Assembly: GCA_030038255.1 (NCBI GenBank)
Contig: JASHPH010000331.1
Coordinates: forward strand, 1 to 34,149
DNA: 34,149 nt
DNA from: Candidatus Sulfotelmatobacter sp.
GTDB taxonomy: Bacteria > Acidobacteriota > Terriglobia > Terriglobales > Acidobacteriaceae
Direction: 5' to 3'
How positions within the stretch are numbered: position 1 is the first letter of the stretch; the number at the start of each line of letters is the position of its first letter. Below the pieces are notes generated by a model, which ran no database searches, was not told the origin of the DNA, and saw only the letters and a program-made list of their open reading frames with translations. Below, piece after piece: positions 26,405-33,430 of the stretch. A program made the translations under genes and the position numbers.

Positions 26405-27019
26405 TTGCCGAACCATCCGCCGCAAAATCTGACCGTTGCCACAACCGGAGCCAGCGGAGCCATCTTCCTGCGGCATTTTCTGCTTGCCGTCGAACGCGAC
26501 CAGCGCATTCAGACGGTGAATTTCATTGCTTCCGACAGCGCCCTGCGCGTCATGGCCGAAGAACTGAACGTGAAGGGCCGAGCCACCTTGATCGCCCGGA
26601 TTCTCGGCTCTACCGGCAAACCCTCTGCCAAGAAAATCCATCTGCAATCGAACGACGACATCGGAGCCAACGTGGCCAGCGGTTCCTATCCCGCCGACGC
26701 CATGGTCGTCATCCCGTGCAGCGTTGGCACGCTGGCTCGCATCGCCAACGGCGTCGCCTCTCACCTGATCGAGCGCGCGGCCGACGTCACGCTGAAGGAG
26801 AAGCGCCCGCTGGTGTTGTGCGTGCGCGAGACGCCGCTCCACAAAATTCACATCCGCAACCTGTATCGAGCCGCCGACGCCGGGGCCACGATCTTTCCTC
26901 TTATCCCGGCTTTTTATTACCTGCCTGCTTCCTTGGATGACATGGCGCGCGAGTTTGCCTATCGCGTTCTGGCTCATCTGGGGCTGCCGCAGCCCGATGC
27001 CTTTCGCTGGAAAGGCTGA
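26405..27019 (+). CDS. ubiX: UbiX-type flavin prenyltransferase
   Basis: From the TTG at 26405 the enzyme has 204 residues. It prenylates FMN to give the cofactor of UbiD decarboxylases, used for ubiquinone or aromatic acid decarboxylation. VATTGASGAIF near the N-terminus is the FMN-phosphate loop. PCSVGTLARIANGVASHLIE and ERAADVTLKEKRPLVLCVRE are the family's flavin/prenyl-site segments, and PAFYYLPAS is typical near the end. GGAGG (26396-26400) supports the TTG. A GTG at 26339 would add 22 residues without a ribosome site. No ubiD gene is adjacent. Confidence 0.9.
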   Translation: MPNHPPQNLTVATTGASGAIFLRHFLLAVERDQRIQTVNFIASDSALRVMAEELNVKGRATLIARILGSTGKPSAKKIHLQSNDDIGANVASGSYPADAMVVIPCSVGTLARIANGVASHLIERAADVTLKEKRPLVLCVRETPLHKIHIRNLYRAADAGATIFPLIPAFYYLPASLDDMAREFAYRVLAHLGLPQPDAFRWKG

Positions 27020-27244
27020 AAAATCAGCAGCTTGCCGCCGCGGCAAAATCACACCCTCGTCTGAAGCCATCGGCCAAGTTGTTTCCTGCAATCAGGGGAG
27101 AATTTCAGTGTAGAGAGCCGAAAGTCCCGGCGTCAGATATCCGGCGGACATGTCCAGCGGGATTTTCTACCAAGCTTCCAAGATTTCCAAAGCTCGAAGC
27201 GCGATTGGTTGGCGTAGAATGCGTGGAATTTCTCCAGGTGATGC

Positions 27245-28075
27245 ATGGGCAGACGATGGTATTTGACGCTGGTCGTTACGATGTTCCTCGCGACCGCTGC
27301 CTACACGGCGGACGATCGTAATCCCCTCGCAGGCGACCCCAAGGCTGCGAAGGCCGGCGAGTATGAGTTCCGCATTAACTGCGCGCTCTGTCACGGTCTC
27401 GGCGCGCGCGGCGGAGGGCGCGGGCCCGACTTAACGCGGGCAGTGAAGAAGCACACGCACTCTGACGCGGAGATGTTCCAGGTCATCAGCAACGGCATTC
27501 CGGGCACGGCGATGCCGGCGAACGGCACAAACGGCCAGGGCGTCGGCATGACTGACGAGGAAATCTGGCAGATCATCACTTACATCCGCAGCCAGGAAGT
27601 GAAGGCACCGGCGAAGGCATTGGGAAACGCAGGACGCGGCAAAGACCTGTTTTTCGGCGACGCGAATTGCTCGCTCTGCCACATGGTTGAGGGCAAAGGC
27701 GGCAGGCTTGGCCCGGAGCTCACTGGCGTAGGCGGATCGCGCACGCGCGAGGCGATCATCGACTCGGTGCGCAATCCCAGCCGGCGGCTGGCTTGGGGAC
27801 TGACCGAGGCGACGAAGGAGTTCCCGCAGGAGTATGAAAGCGTGACTGTCGTGACGGCGGACGGGAAAGAAATCAAAGGCGTGACGCTGAACGAAGACAG
27901 TTTCAGCGTGCAGATCATGGACGCGAACGAGAAGATTCATCTGCTCGAGAAGAGCACGCTGCGGTTGTTTCAGAAGTCGAGGCAGTCGGCGATGCCGAAG
28001 TACGACGCCGATGTCTTGAGCGATAAGGAACTGGAAGACATCGTGGCGTTTCTGGTGAGCGTGGGGGCGAAATGA
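27245..28075 (+). CDS. Diheme cytochrome c, periplasmic
   Basis: This 276-residue protein has a signal peptide (about 1-22) and two haem-c motifs, CALCH (46-50) and CSLCH (142-146). The first domain has a GTAMP axial Met near residue 90. The second is interrupted by a strand-rich insert (VTVVTADGKEIKGVTLNEDSF) and ends with an SAMPKY Met. This resembles the Planctomycete/Verrucomicrobial haem-binding arrangement. It overlaps or directly precedes the PQQ dehydrogenase and probably carries its electrons. An AGGTG site precedes the ATG. The preceding 225 bases (27020-27244) show nothing recognisable. Confidence 0.9.
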   Translation: MGRRWYLTLVVTMFLATAAYTADDRNPLAGDPKAAKAGEYEFRINCALCHGLGARGGGRGPDLTRAVKKHTHSDAEMFQVISNGIPGTAMPANGTNGQGVGMTDEEIWQIITYIRSQEVKAPAKALGNAGRGKDLFFGDANCSLCHMVEGKGGRLGPELTGVGGSRTREAIIDSVRNPSRRLAWGLTEATKEFPQEYESVTVVTADGKEIKGVTLNEDSFSVQIMDANEKIHLLEKSTLRLFQKSRQSAMPKYDADVLSDKELEDIVAFLVSVGAK

Positions 28076-28120
28076 GTATGCGCGCTCGGCGAGACAGCCG
28101 CGAAGTGGCGGGATATGAAA

Positions 28121-28142
28121 GCCCGGCACGGCAGTGCCGGGC
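28121..28142. repeat. Perfect REP-like palindrome at the cytochrome-dehydrogenase junction
   Basis: GCCCGGCAC-ggca-GTGCCGGGC is a 9-bp perfect stem with a 4-base loop. It lies 46 bases after the cytochrome stop and would code for part of the dehydrogenase only if that gene started at 28072. Its type fits dispersed acidobacterial hairpins. Confidence 0.6.
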
Positions 28143-28191
28143 CCGGTCAGACGTGAGTGCGAGTCCCGTAAGGACGACACAATGCCGATTC

Positions 28192-29784
28192 GTGTCCGTA
28201 AATTCAATTGCGACTTTATTTCTGCTTTTCTTGGTCGCGGGCATCGCGATTGCCTCCCACGCCCAGGTCACGTTCGAGAGGCTGGTCAACGCCACGAAAG
28301 AGCCCCAGAACTGGATGACTTACTCCGGCGATTACTCGGGAAGACGCTTCAGCAAGCTTGACCAGATCAACCTCGGAAACGTGCGTTCGATGGTGGCGAA
28401 GTGGGTGTATCAGACTGCCGCGACGGGAAAGCTCGAAACTACGCCGCTGGTCGTCGACGGAATCATGTACGCGACTGCGCAGGACGATCGTGCCTTTGCG
28501 CTCGACGCCCGGACCGGGCGGCCGATCTGGATGTATCAGCGTCAAATTCCGTCAGACATTCGCCCGTGCTGCGGACACGTGAATCGAGGACTGGCCATCT
28601 TGGGTGACAAAGTTTTTCTGGGCACGCTCGACGCGCATGTGATCGCACTCGATGTAAAAACCGGCGCGGTCATCTGGGATGCGACCGCAGCCGACTATCG
28701 TACTGGGCACAGCTTCACCGTCGCGCCGCTGGCGGTGAAAAATCTGATTGTGATCGGCATTTCCGGCGGCGAATACGGCGTACGCGGCTTCATCGACGCC
28801 TACGACGCCGACACTGGCGCGCGCAAGTGGCGCTTCTACACCGTGCCCGGGCCGGGCGAGCCGGGACATGACACCTGGGAAGGTGATTCGTGGAAAGTTG
28901 GCGGCGCGCCCGCGTGGAACACGGGCACGTACGATCCGGCGACGAATCAGATTTTCTGGCCGACGGGGAATCCTTCGCCGTCGAATCGCGGCGAGGGCCG
29001 CGCCGGCGACAATCTGTACAGCAATTCCCTGCTCGCGCTCAATGCCGACACGGGCAAGCTGAACTGGTACTTCCAGTTCACTAAACACGACGAGCACGAC
29101 TGGGACGCGACGCAGGTTCCGGTGATGATTGATGCGGGCGGCAAGCACCTGATTGCGCAGGCCAATCGCAATGGATTTTTCTACGTGCTCGATCGTACGA
29201 CGGGAAAGCTGATCTCGGCGACAGCGTACGGCAAGCAGACATGGAATGACACGAAGGACGCCGATGGGCGGCCGATCGCTAACAAGAACGCGTCGCCGAC
29301 GCTGGAGGGGCACACGGTGTGCCCGGGAGCGTTGGGCACGACTAATTTCATGGCGCCGACCTACGATCCAGTGACGGAGTGGTTCTACGTCACGGCCCGC
29401 GATCAGTGCGACACGTTCTCGACCGCTCCGCAGCCCTACGAGGCGGGACACGCGTTCTACGGCAGCGCATATTTTCCGTCGGAGGAAGCCGAGCCGTATC
29501 TGGGATTTCTAAAGGCGATCGATCCGGCGACTGGCGAAGTGAGAGAAAAATTTCAGCACACTTCGCCAACGTGGTCGGGCGTTCTCTCGACTGCCGGTGG
29601 CCTGGTGTTCAGCGGAGACGCGGAAGGAAACTTTATCGCCTTTCAGGACAAGACGCTCAGTCCGCAGTGGCACTTCCAGATGGGAGCGGCGGTCTATGCC
29701 GCGCCGATGGCCTTCGCCGTCGACGGGAAGGAATATGTAGCAATCGCGGCGGGAAGCGCAATCTACGCGTTCGGACTCCCTTAG
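28192..29784 (+). CDS. PQQ-dependent alcohol dehydrogenase (quinoprotein), lanthanide-type metal site
   Basis: This quinoprotein dehydrogenase propeller oxidises alcohols in the periplasm using PQQ. Taking the GTG at 28192 gives 530 residues with a clean signal peptide (TLFLLFLVAGIAIASHAQ). An ATG at 28072 (overlapping the cytochrome stop) would add 40 arginine-rich residues that include a palindromic repeat. Key residues are the vicinal disulfide CC (126-127), metal ligands E194 (GGEYGVRG) and N260 (TGNPSP), catalytic Asp303, and Asp305 at +2 (EHDWD). An Asp at +2 is the XoxF/PedH mark of lanthanide binding. Tryptophan-docking repeats (AFALDARTGRPIW, ALDVKTGAVIW) are present. Its electron partner is probably the adjacent cytochrome c. 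Confidence 0.9.
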   Translation: MSVNSIATLFLLFLVAGIAIASHAQVTFERLVNATKEPQNWMTYSGDYSGRRFSKLDQINLGNVRSMVAKWVYQTAATGKLETTPLVVDGIMYATAQDDRAFALDARTGRPIWMYQRQIPSDIRPCCGHVNRGLAILGDKVFLGTLDAHVIALDVKTGAVIWDATAADYRTGHSFTVAPLAVKNLIVIGISGGEYGVRGFIDAYDADTGARKWRFYTVPGPGEPGHDTWEGDSWKVGGAPAWNTGTYDPATNQIFWPTGNPSPSNRGEGRAGDNLYSNSLLALNADTGKLNWYFQFTKHDEHDWDATQVPVMIDAGGKHLIAQANRNGFFYVLDRTTGKLISATAYGKQTWNDTKDADGRPIANKNASPTLEGHTVCPGALGTTNFMAPTYDPVTEWFYVTARDQCDTFSTAPQPYEAGHAFYGSAYFPSEEAEPYLGFLKAIDPATGEVREKFQHTSPTWSGVLSTAGGLVFSGDAEGNFIAFQDKTLSPQWHFQMGAAVYAAPMAFAVDGKEYVAIAAGSAIYAFGLP

Positions 29785-29825
29785 TGCGAGCCTGTTACTT
29801 TCGGTGGTACGCCACTTTCGCGCGA

Positions 29826-29853
29826 TTGACGGCGCGGCGTGTTCCGTAATACT
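29826..29853 (+). promoter_or_regulatory. Sigma70-type promoter of the structured RNA locus
   Basis: TTGACG (29826-29831) and TAATAC (29847-29852) are separated by 15 bases, slightly short but with two strong hexamers. Transcription would start near 29859, about 12 bases before the Shine-Dalgarno sequence. It stands outside any gene, 42 bases after the dehydrogenase stop. Confidence 0.65.
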
Positions 29854-29883
29854 CTGCGCTTACACCGGAAAGGAGGTGGTCTG

Positions 29884-29946
29884 ATGACAAGTTCTGAAGG
29901 CAGTAGTAGAGGTACTCATAGACCAGGTGAGGTGGCTGAGACTTAG
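29884..29946 (+). CDS. Candidate 20-residue leader peptide
   Basis: An ATG follows AAAGGAGGTGG with optimal spacing and encodes MTSSEGSSRGTHRPGEVAET. The codons used (AGT, AGA, ACT, CAT, TCT) are unlike the GC-rich usage of the neighbours, which suggests the nucleotide sequence is constrained for RNA structure. The stop codon lies inside the CTTAGAGC stem. It may be a regulatory leader peptide whose translation changes downstream folding, or a chance ORF in an ncRNA. Confidence 0.45.
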   Translation: MTSSEGSSRGTHRPGEVAET

Positions 29947-30132
29947 AGCAGGTCGCTCTAAGCGGGGCTTCGGGCGCGGCGTTTGAACCATGCGCCGGAA
30001 GCTACAGCCCGCATACTACCGGCGAATAAGGATTGATTCCGCCCGGCGGGAAGGTCGCGCCGGGATCCCGGAGTTGCCGTAGAGGCCACGTAGAGTGACC
30101 ACCTCTTGGTCAATCCCAAACAGTCCACCGGG

Positions 30133-30171
30133 CGGCCCACGAGCTTCGTGCTTGTGGGCCGTTCTGTTTTT
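30133..30171 (+). terminator. Rho-independent terminator
   Basis: CGGCCCACGAGC (30133-30144) pairs with GCTTGTGGGCCG (30150-30161) at 11 of 12 positions, loop TTCGT, followed by TTCTGTTTTT. It ends the structured RNA well before the next gene. The remaining 30172-30384 shows nothing I recognise. Confidence 0.88.
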
Positions 30172-30384
30172 GCGTGAACTTCCTTCGCCGCGGATTGACG
30201 CGGATTCAAACAGATTTTCGCGGATCACCGGCCAGAATCAGTTCGTCGGACTTGATCTGTCGGCGCACTTCGCGCCACGAGCAACGAGCCGCCGATCAGC
30301 TTCATTACAAAAACAGTTGTTGATTGTCTGGGCATCGGCGTATTCTGTTCGACTTACGTTTGCGATCTCATGGGGAGGACCACA

Positions 30385-30906
30385 GTGAAACTTAGGGGGA
30401 GCATTATCATACTTCTGGCGGCGGCTCTATTGGTCGCCGCGCTGCCCGGTATCGCAATAGGGCAGGACAAAGCGACCGCACAGGAGGTTATCGCCAAAGT
30501 CCGGGAAGCGGCCGTTGCCTTGTCGAAAAGCGGCGACGTAGCTCAGTTCAACAAGAGGCCCAGCCCGTGGATCTGGGCAGATACTTATATTTTCGTTCTC
30601 GACTGCGACAAGAAAATCACCGCCGCTCATCCTTTAAGACCGGATACGATCGGCGCACCACTGGCGTCGGTGAAGGACGTGAAGGCCAAGAATGTCTACC
30701 CGAATCCCGGCCACTTCTGCGAGGATGCCCGGAAGCCCTCGGGCACATGGATTGAGTACTCCTGGGTGAAGCCGGGTGAGACCGAGCCCTCGCGCAAGAT
30801 CAGCTTCGCCTTGGGGGCCGCGGGAACGCCGTATGTGGTGTCGGCCGGTATCTTTGACGATGCCGCGACCATCGCTGATCTGTCGAAGCTGCGCACACCG
30901 CAGTAG
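30385..30906 (+). CDS. Secreted single-Cache-domain protein
   Basis: From the GTG at 30385 the product has 173 residues: a signal peptide (MKLRGSIIILLAAALLVAAL, cleavage near GIAIG) and one sCache_2-like domain (about 30-170). Typical segments are WIWADTYIFVLDCDKKITAAHP, split here by its WADTYIFVLD core, the GTWIEYSWVKPG strand pair, and KISFALGAAGTPYVVSAGIF. GGGGAGGA at 30372-30379 with a 5-base gap fits this GTG better than the ATG at 30370. There is no transmembrane or signalling domain, so it is a free periplasmic ligand-binding protein. The ligand is unknown. Confidence 0.82.
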   Translation: MKLRGSIIILLAAALLVAALPGIAIGQDKATAQEVIAKVREAAVALSKSGDVAQFNKRPSPWIWADTYIFVLDCDKKITAAHPLRPDTIGAPLASVKDVKAKNVYPNPGHFCEDARKPSGTWIEYSWVKPGETEPSRKISFALGAAGTPYVVSAGIFDDAATIADLSKLRTPQ

Positions 30907-30916
30907 CGCGCTCGAA

Positions 30917-31348
30917 TCATGGGCGAAACTTCTCGAATCCCTTGCGGATCACATCCAGCGTGTCTTCGGCTAGCGTCAGCGCGGGCAATTCTTCGCGCGT
31001 GAACCAGCGCACTTCGGCGGCGTCGCTGGCCGCCAGCAGTTTTCCTCCCACCGGGCGGCAGAGAAAATCGATCAAGACGTAATGGTACTGCACGCGCTCT
31101 TCGGCATCATATAAAACGCGATCGTAGACGCCCAGCAACTCGCCGGCCTCGACGATGAGTCCGGTTTCTTCGCGGGCCTCGCGGACTGCGGCGTCCCGGA
31201 CCAATTCCCCTACTTCGAGCACGCCACCGGGGATCGACCACTGGCCCTGAATCGGCGGGTGTGCCCGCCTCACGAGAACGACGCGCGAGTCCTGAATAAT
31301 GATCGCGCCGATGCCGACAAACGGTTGCTCGGGATATTCGCGTTTCAT
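30917..31348 (-). CDS. NUDIX hydrolase
   Basis: This 143-residue protein carries an intact NUDIX box, GGVLEVGELVRDAAVREA followed by REETGL, with the REXXEE metal-binding glutamates. It would hydrolyse a nucleoside diphosphate linked to another group; the substrate is not predictable. The preceding VGIGAIIIQDSRVVLVRR and WSIPGG are typical of MutT/ADP-ribose-pyrophosphatase-like members. The start MKREYPEQPFVG (31348) is preferred to an upstream one at 31396 that adds non-conserved sequence. It converges with the sCache gene. Confidence 0.9.
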   Translation of the reverse strand: MKREYPEQPFVGIGAIIIQDSRVVLVRRAHPPIQGQWSIPGGVLEVGELVRDAAVREAREETGLIVEAGELLGVYDRVLYDAEERVQYHYVLIDFLCRPVGGKLLAASDAAEVRWFTREELPALTLAEDTLDVIRKGFEKFRP

Positions 31349-31385
31349 GTCGGAGGAATTGTAACCGCATTTATCACTACCGAGA

Positions 31386-31450
31386 CACAGAGTCACGGAG
31401 AAATGCTTGCGGCTACTCGTGGCAAAATGAAGCTCCTCTGTGACTCCGTG
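31386..31450. repeat. CACGGAG microrepeat inverted pair before ligD
   Basis: CACAGAGTCACGGAG (31386-31400) and CTCTGTGACTCCGTG (31436-31450) are inverted copies at 13 of 15 positions. A further CCTCCGTGG unit follows. The 35-base spacer includes an ATG. It lies between the divergent NUDIX gene and the ligase start at 31475 and resembles widespread 'accacggaggcacggag' intergenic repeats. Confidence 0.6.
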
Positions 31451-31474
31451 CCTCCGTGGTTAAAATGGAGCCCA

Positions 31475-33361
31475 ATGGTGCTTGAAGAATACAAACGGAA
31501 GCGGCGGTTTGAAGAGACGCCCGAGCCTCCGCCGGAGGTAGCGAGCAAACCGGGGAACCGCTTCGTGGTGCAGATGCACGATGCCACGCGGTTGCATTAC
31601 GACTTTCGCCTGGAAATGGAAGGAGTGCTGAAGTCGTGGGCCGTGCCGAAGGGACCGTCGCTCGATCCGGCCGATAAACGGCTGGCCATGCAGGTCGAGG
31701 ATCATCCGGTTTCCTATTTCGATTTCGAGGGCAACATTCCCGAGAACAATTACGGCGCGGGCACGGTGCTGGTGTGGGATGTGGGCACGTGGGAACCGCT
31801 GTCGCCGGTGCAAAAGGACGGCGAGTATCTGCCGGGCACAGACAAAGACGCAGCGGCGATGCTGGCCAAGGGTGATCTGAAATTCCGCCTGAACGGGAAG
31901 CGGCTCAAGGGAGATTTCGCGCTGGTCAAGATGAAAGGCCGGCGCCCGGGGAGCAAGGGCAACGAATGGTTGATGATCAAGAAGCACGATCAGTATGTCG
32001 TAGAGGGCTACGAGATCGAAGCGTATGACACATCGGTACTGACCGGACGCACCCTCGATGAAATCTCCGGAGATGCGGGATCCAAAGAGTGGAAAAGCCG
32101 GCCCACAGGACGAGGAAAACTGAAGGCGGCATGGCTGGCAGATGCGATCGCAAGAGTCGAGCAAAAAAAAAAGCAAACGCCAAGCCCAACCGCCGAGGCC
32201 GCAAAGGGCGCCGACCAAAATAAAGCAAAGAAGACCGAGATGAATGAAGTCGCCGGGTCGGCCGCGGTCGCTGTGTCCGATGTGCCAACGACCGAGAATA
32301 AACTAGCGAAGCCCTTGGCGACCTCGGCGCTCTCGGCGGTGAGCACTTCATCCGGTCCCGTAAAGCGGCCCATGCCCACGACGATCCACCCCATGCTAGC
32401 CGAATCGGTCGACGAGCCGTTTGACGGCGACGACTGGCTATTTGAGATCAAGTGGGACGGCTATCGTGCGATCACATTCATCGAAAACGGGAAGGCGCGC
32501 CTGGTGTCGCGCAATCAGAATGACCTGACGCCGCGATATCCCGAGTTGAAAGATCTGCCGCAATTCGTCAAGGCGAAGAATGCAATCCTCGACGGTGAAG
32601 TGGTTGCGGTCGATGAAGAAGGCCGGGCATCGTTCAGCCTAATGCAGCAACGCACGGGTTTTCGTCCAGGCGGCCGGCGTTTTGCCGCGAATGCAGACGT
32701 GCCGGTGCTTTACTACGCATTCGACCTGTTGTATCTCGATGGCTACGACTGGCGGCGCGTGCCACTGGAAGAACGCAAGAAAAAGCTGGCGTCGGTGCTG
32801 ACCGCGGGCGACGCACTGCGTTATTCAGACCACTACGAGCGCCAAGGCAAGGCTCTGTTCGAAATCGCGCGGCAGAAGGGCCTGGAAGGAATTCTGGCCA
32901 AGAAACGCAATAGCATCTATGAAGAACGGCGCAGCCGCGAATGGCTGAAGATCAAAATTCGGCATCGCGTAGAGTGCGTGGTCGGCGGCTACACCGAGCC
33001 CGAAGGAACCCGTGCGCATTTTGGATCGCTCGTCCTCGGCCTGTATGACAAAGAAAAACGGCTGGTGCATGTCGGGCAGGTCGGCAGCGGATTCGACCAG
33101 AAGCTGCTGGATGAAATCTGGCAGATGCTGAAAAAACTGGAGACGAAAAAGAATCCATTCTTCGGAGAAGTCGAGGCGCTGCGGAAAACATTCTGGGTCA
33201 AGCCCGAACTGGTGGTGGAAGTCGAATACGCGGAATGGACTAGCGGCATAACTTCCGGAAAGCTCGCCGGCACCGGACCAAAGTTGCGCGCTCCAGTGTT
33301 TCTGGGCCTTCGCGACGACAAGGATCCGAAGGACTGCCTGCTGGAAGAGGCGCTTAAATAG
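31475..33361 (+). CDS. ligD: DNA ligase D without polymerase domain (3'-phosphoesterase plus ATP-dependent ligase)
   Basis: From the ATG at 31475 the product has 628 residues. The N-terminal 3'-phosphoesterase domain (about 25-190) shows HDATRLHYDFRLE (35-47) and EDHPVSYFDFEG (75-86), which hold the metal-binding His and Asp residues. A Lys/Pro/Ala-rich linker (about 210-300) follows, then the ligase with nucleotidyl Lys326 in EIKWDGYRA, DGEVVAVDEEG, and an OB fold with KIKIRHRVECVVGGYTEP. LigD acts with Ku in bacterial end-joining, but no ku gene or polymerase domain is seen here. The linker is encoded partly by a run of ten A's. The upstream in-frame extension to 31259 crosses a repeat and is rejected. 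Confidence 0.9.
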   Translation: MVLEEYKRKRRFEETPEPPPEVASKPGNRFVVQMHDATRLHYDFRLEMEGVLKSWAVPKGPSLDPADKRLAMQVEDHPVSYFDFEGNIPENNYGAGTVLVWDVGTWEPLSPVQKDGEYLPGTDKDAAAMLAKGDLKFRLNGKRLKGDFALVKMKGRRPGSKGNEWLMIKKHDQYVVEGYEIEAYDTSVLTGRTLDEISGDAGSKEWKSRPTGRGKLKAAWLADAIARVEQKKKQTPSPTAEAAKGADQNKAKKTEMNEVAGSAAVAVSDVPTTENKLAKPLATSALSAVSTSSGPVKRPMPTTIHPMLAESVDEPFDGDDWLFEIKWDGYRAITFIENGKARLVSRNQNDLTPRYPELKDLPQFVKAKNAILDGEVVAVDEEGRASFSLMQQRTGFRPGGRRFAANADVPVLYYAFDLLYLDGYDWRRVPLEERKKKLASVLTAGDALRYSDHYERQGKALFEIARQKGLEGILAKKRNSIYEERRSREWLKIKIRHRVECVVGGYTEPEGTRAHFGSLVLGLYDKEKRLVHVGQVGSGFDQKLLDEIWQMLKKLETKKNPFFGEVEALRKTFWVKPELVVEVEYAEWTSGITSGKLAGTGPKLRAPVFLGLRDDKDPKDCLLEEALK

Positions 33362-33430
33362 TCCTACGGAAATCCCCACCTCTTCGGCTCGCTTCGTTCG
33401 CTCGGGGCAGGCTCTAGGCGCAAAGAGCGG

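Larger units (their letters stand above)
29859..30171 (+). ncRNA. Candidate structured RNA of unknown family, about 310 nt
   Basis: The stretch between the promoter and the terminator is dense in exact pairings. They are CTTAGAGC/GCTCTAAG (29942-29962); a 15-bp composite helix (29962-29977 with 29992-30012: GCGGG, GCTTC, GGCGC and partners, one G-G mismatch and a 5-base bulge); GGCGAAT/ATTCCGCC (30021-30043); CCCGGCG/CGCCGGG (30042-30064); and TGACCA/TGGTCA (30096-30112) with a CCTCT loop. In addition GAGGTGGTC (29873-29881) pairs with GACCACCTC (30097-30105) over a distance, and TGGTCT (29877-29882) with AGACCA (29920-29925). These are mutually exclusive, as in riboregulators. I do not recognise the family. 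Confidence 0.6.

Noticed and set aside
28134-28361. Short ORF starting MPIRVRKFNC within the dehydrogenase leader
   Set aside because: It has a fair ribosome site but runs out of frame through the conserved start of the dehydrogenase, with no coding signature of its own.
29869-29881. AAAGGAGGTGGTC as a 16S rRNA 3'-end fragment on the minus strand
   Set aside because: Similarity to the 16S complement stops after these bases; no further rRNA sequence is found, so it is a Shine-Dalgarno sequence.
29881-29900. CTGATGA followed by GAA, reminiscent of a hammerhead ribozyme core
   Set aside because: The segment between has no stem II worth the name, and no stems I and III with a cleavage site surround it.
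29884-29946. The 20-residue peptide as PqqA, the PQQ precursor, because of the adjacent PQQ dehydrogenase
   Set aside because: It lacks the Glu-x3-Tyr core from which PQQ is made, and has no Tyr at all.
29976-29996. GGTTCAAAC on the minus strand, like a tRNA T-loop
   Set aside because: The flanking bases do not form a T stem, and no acceptor or anticodon arm is present.
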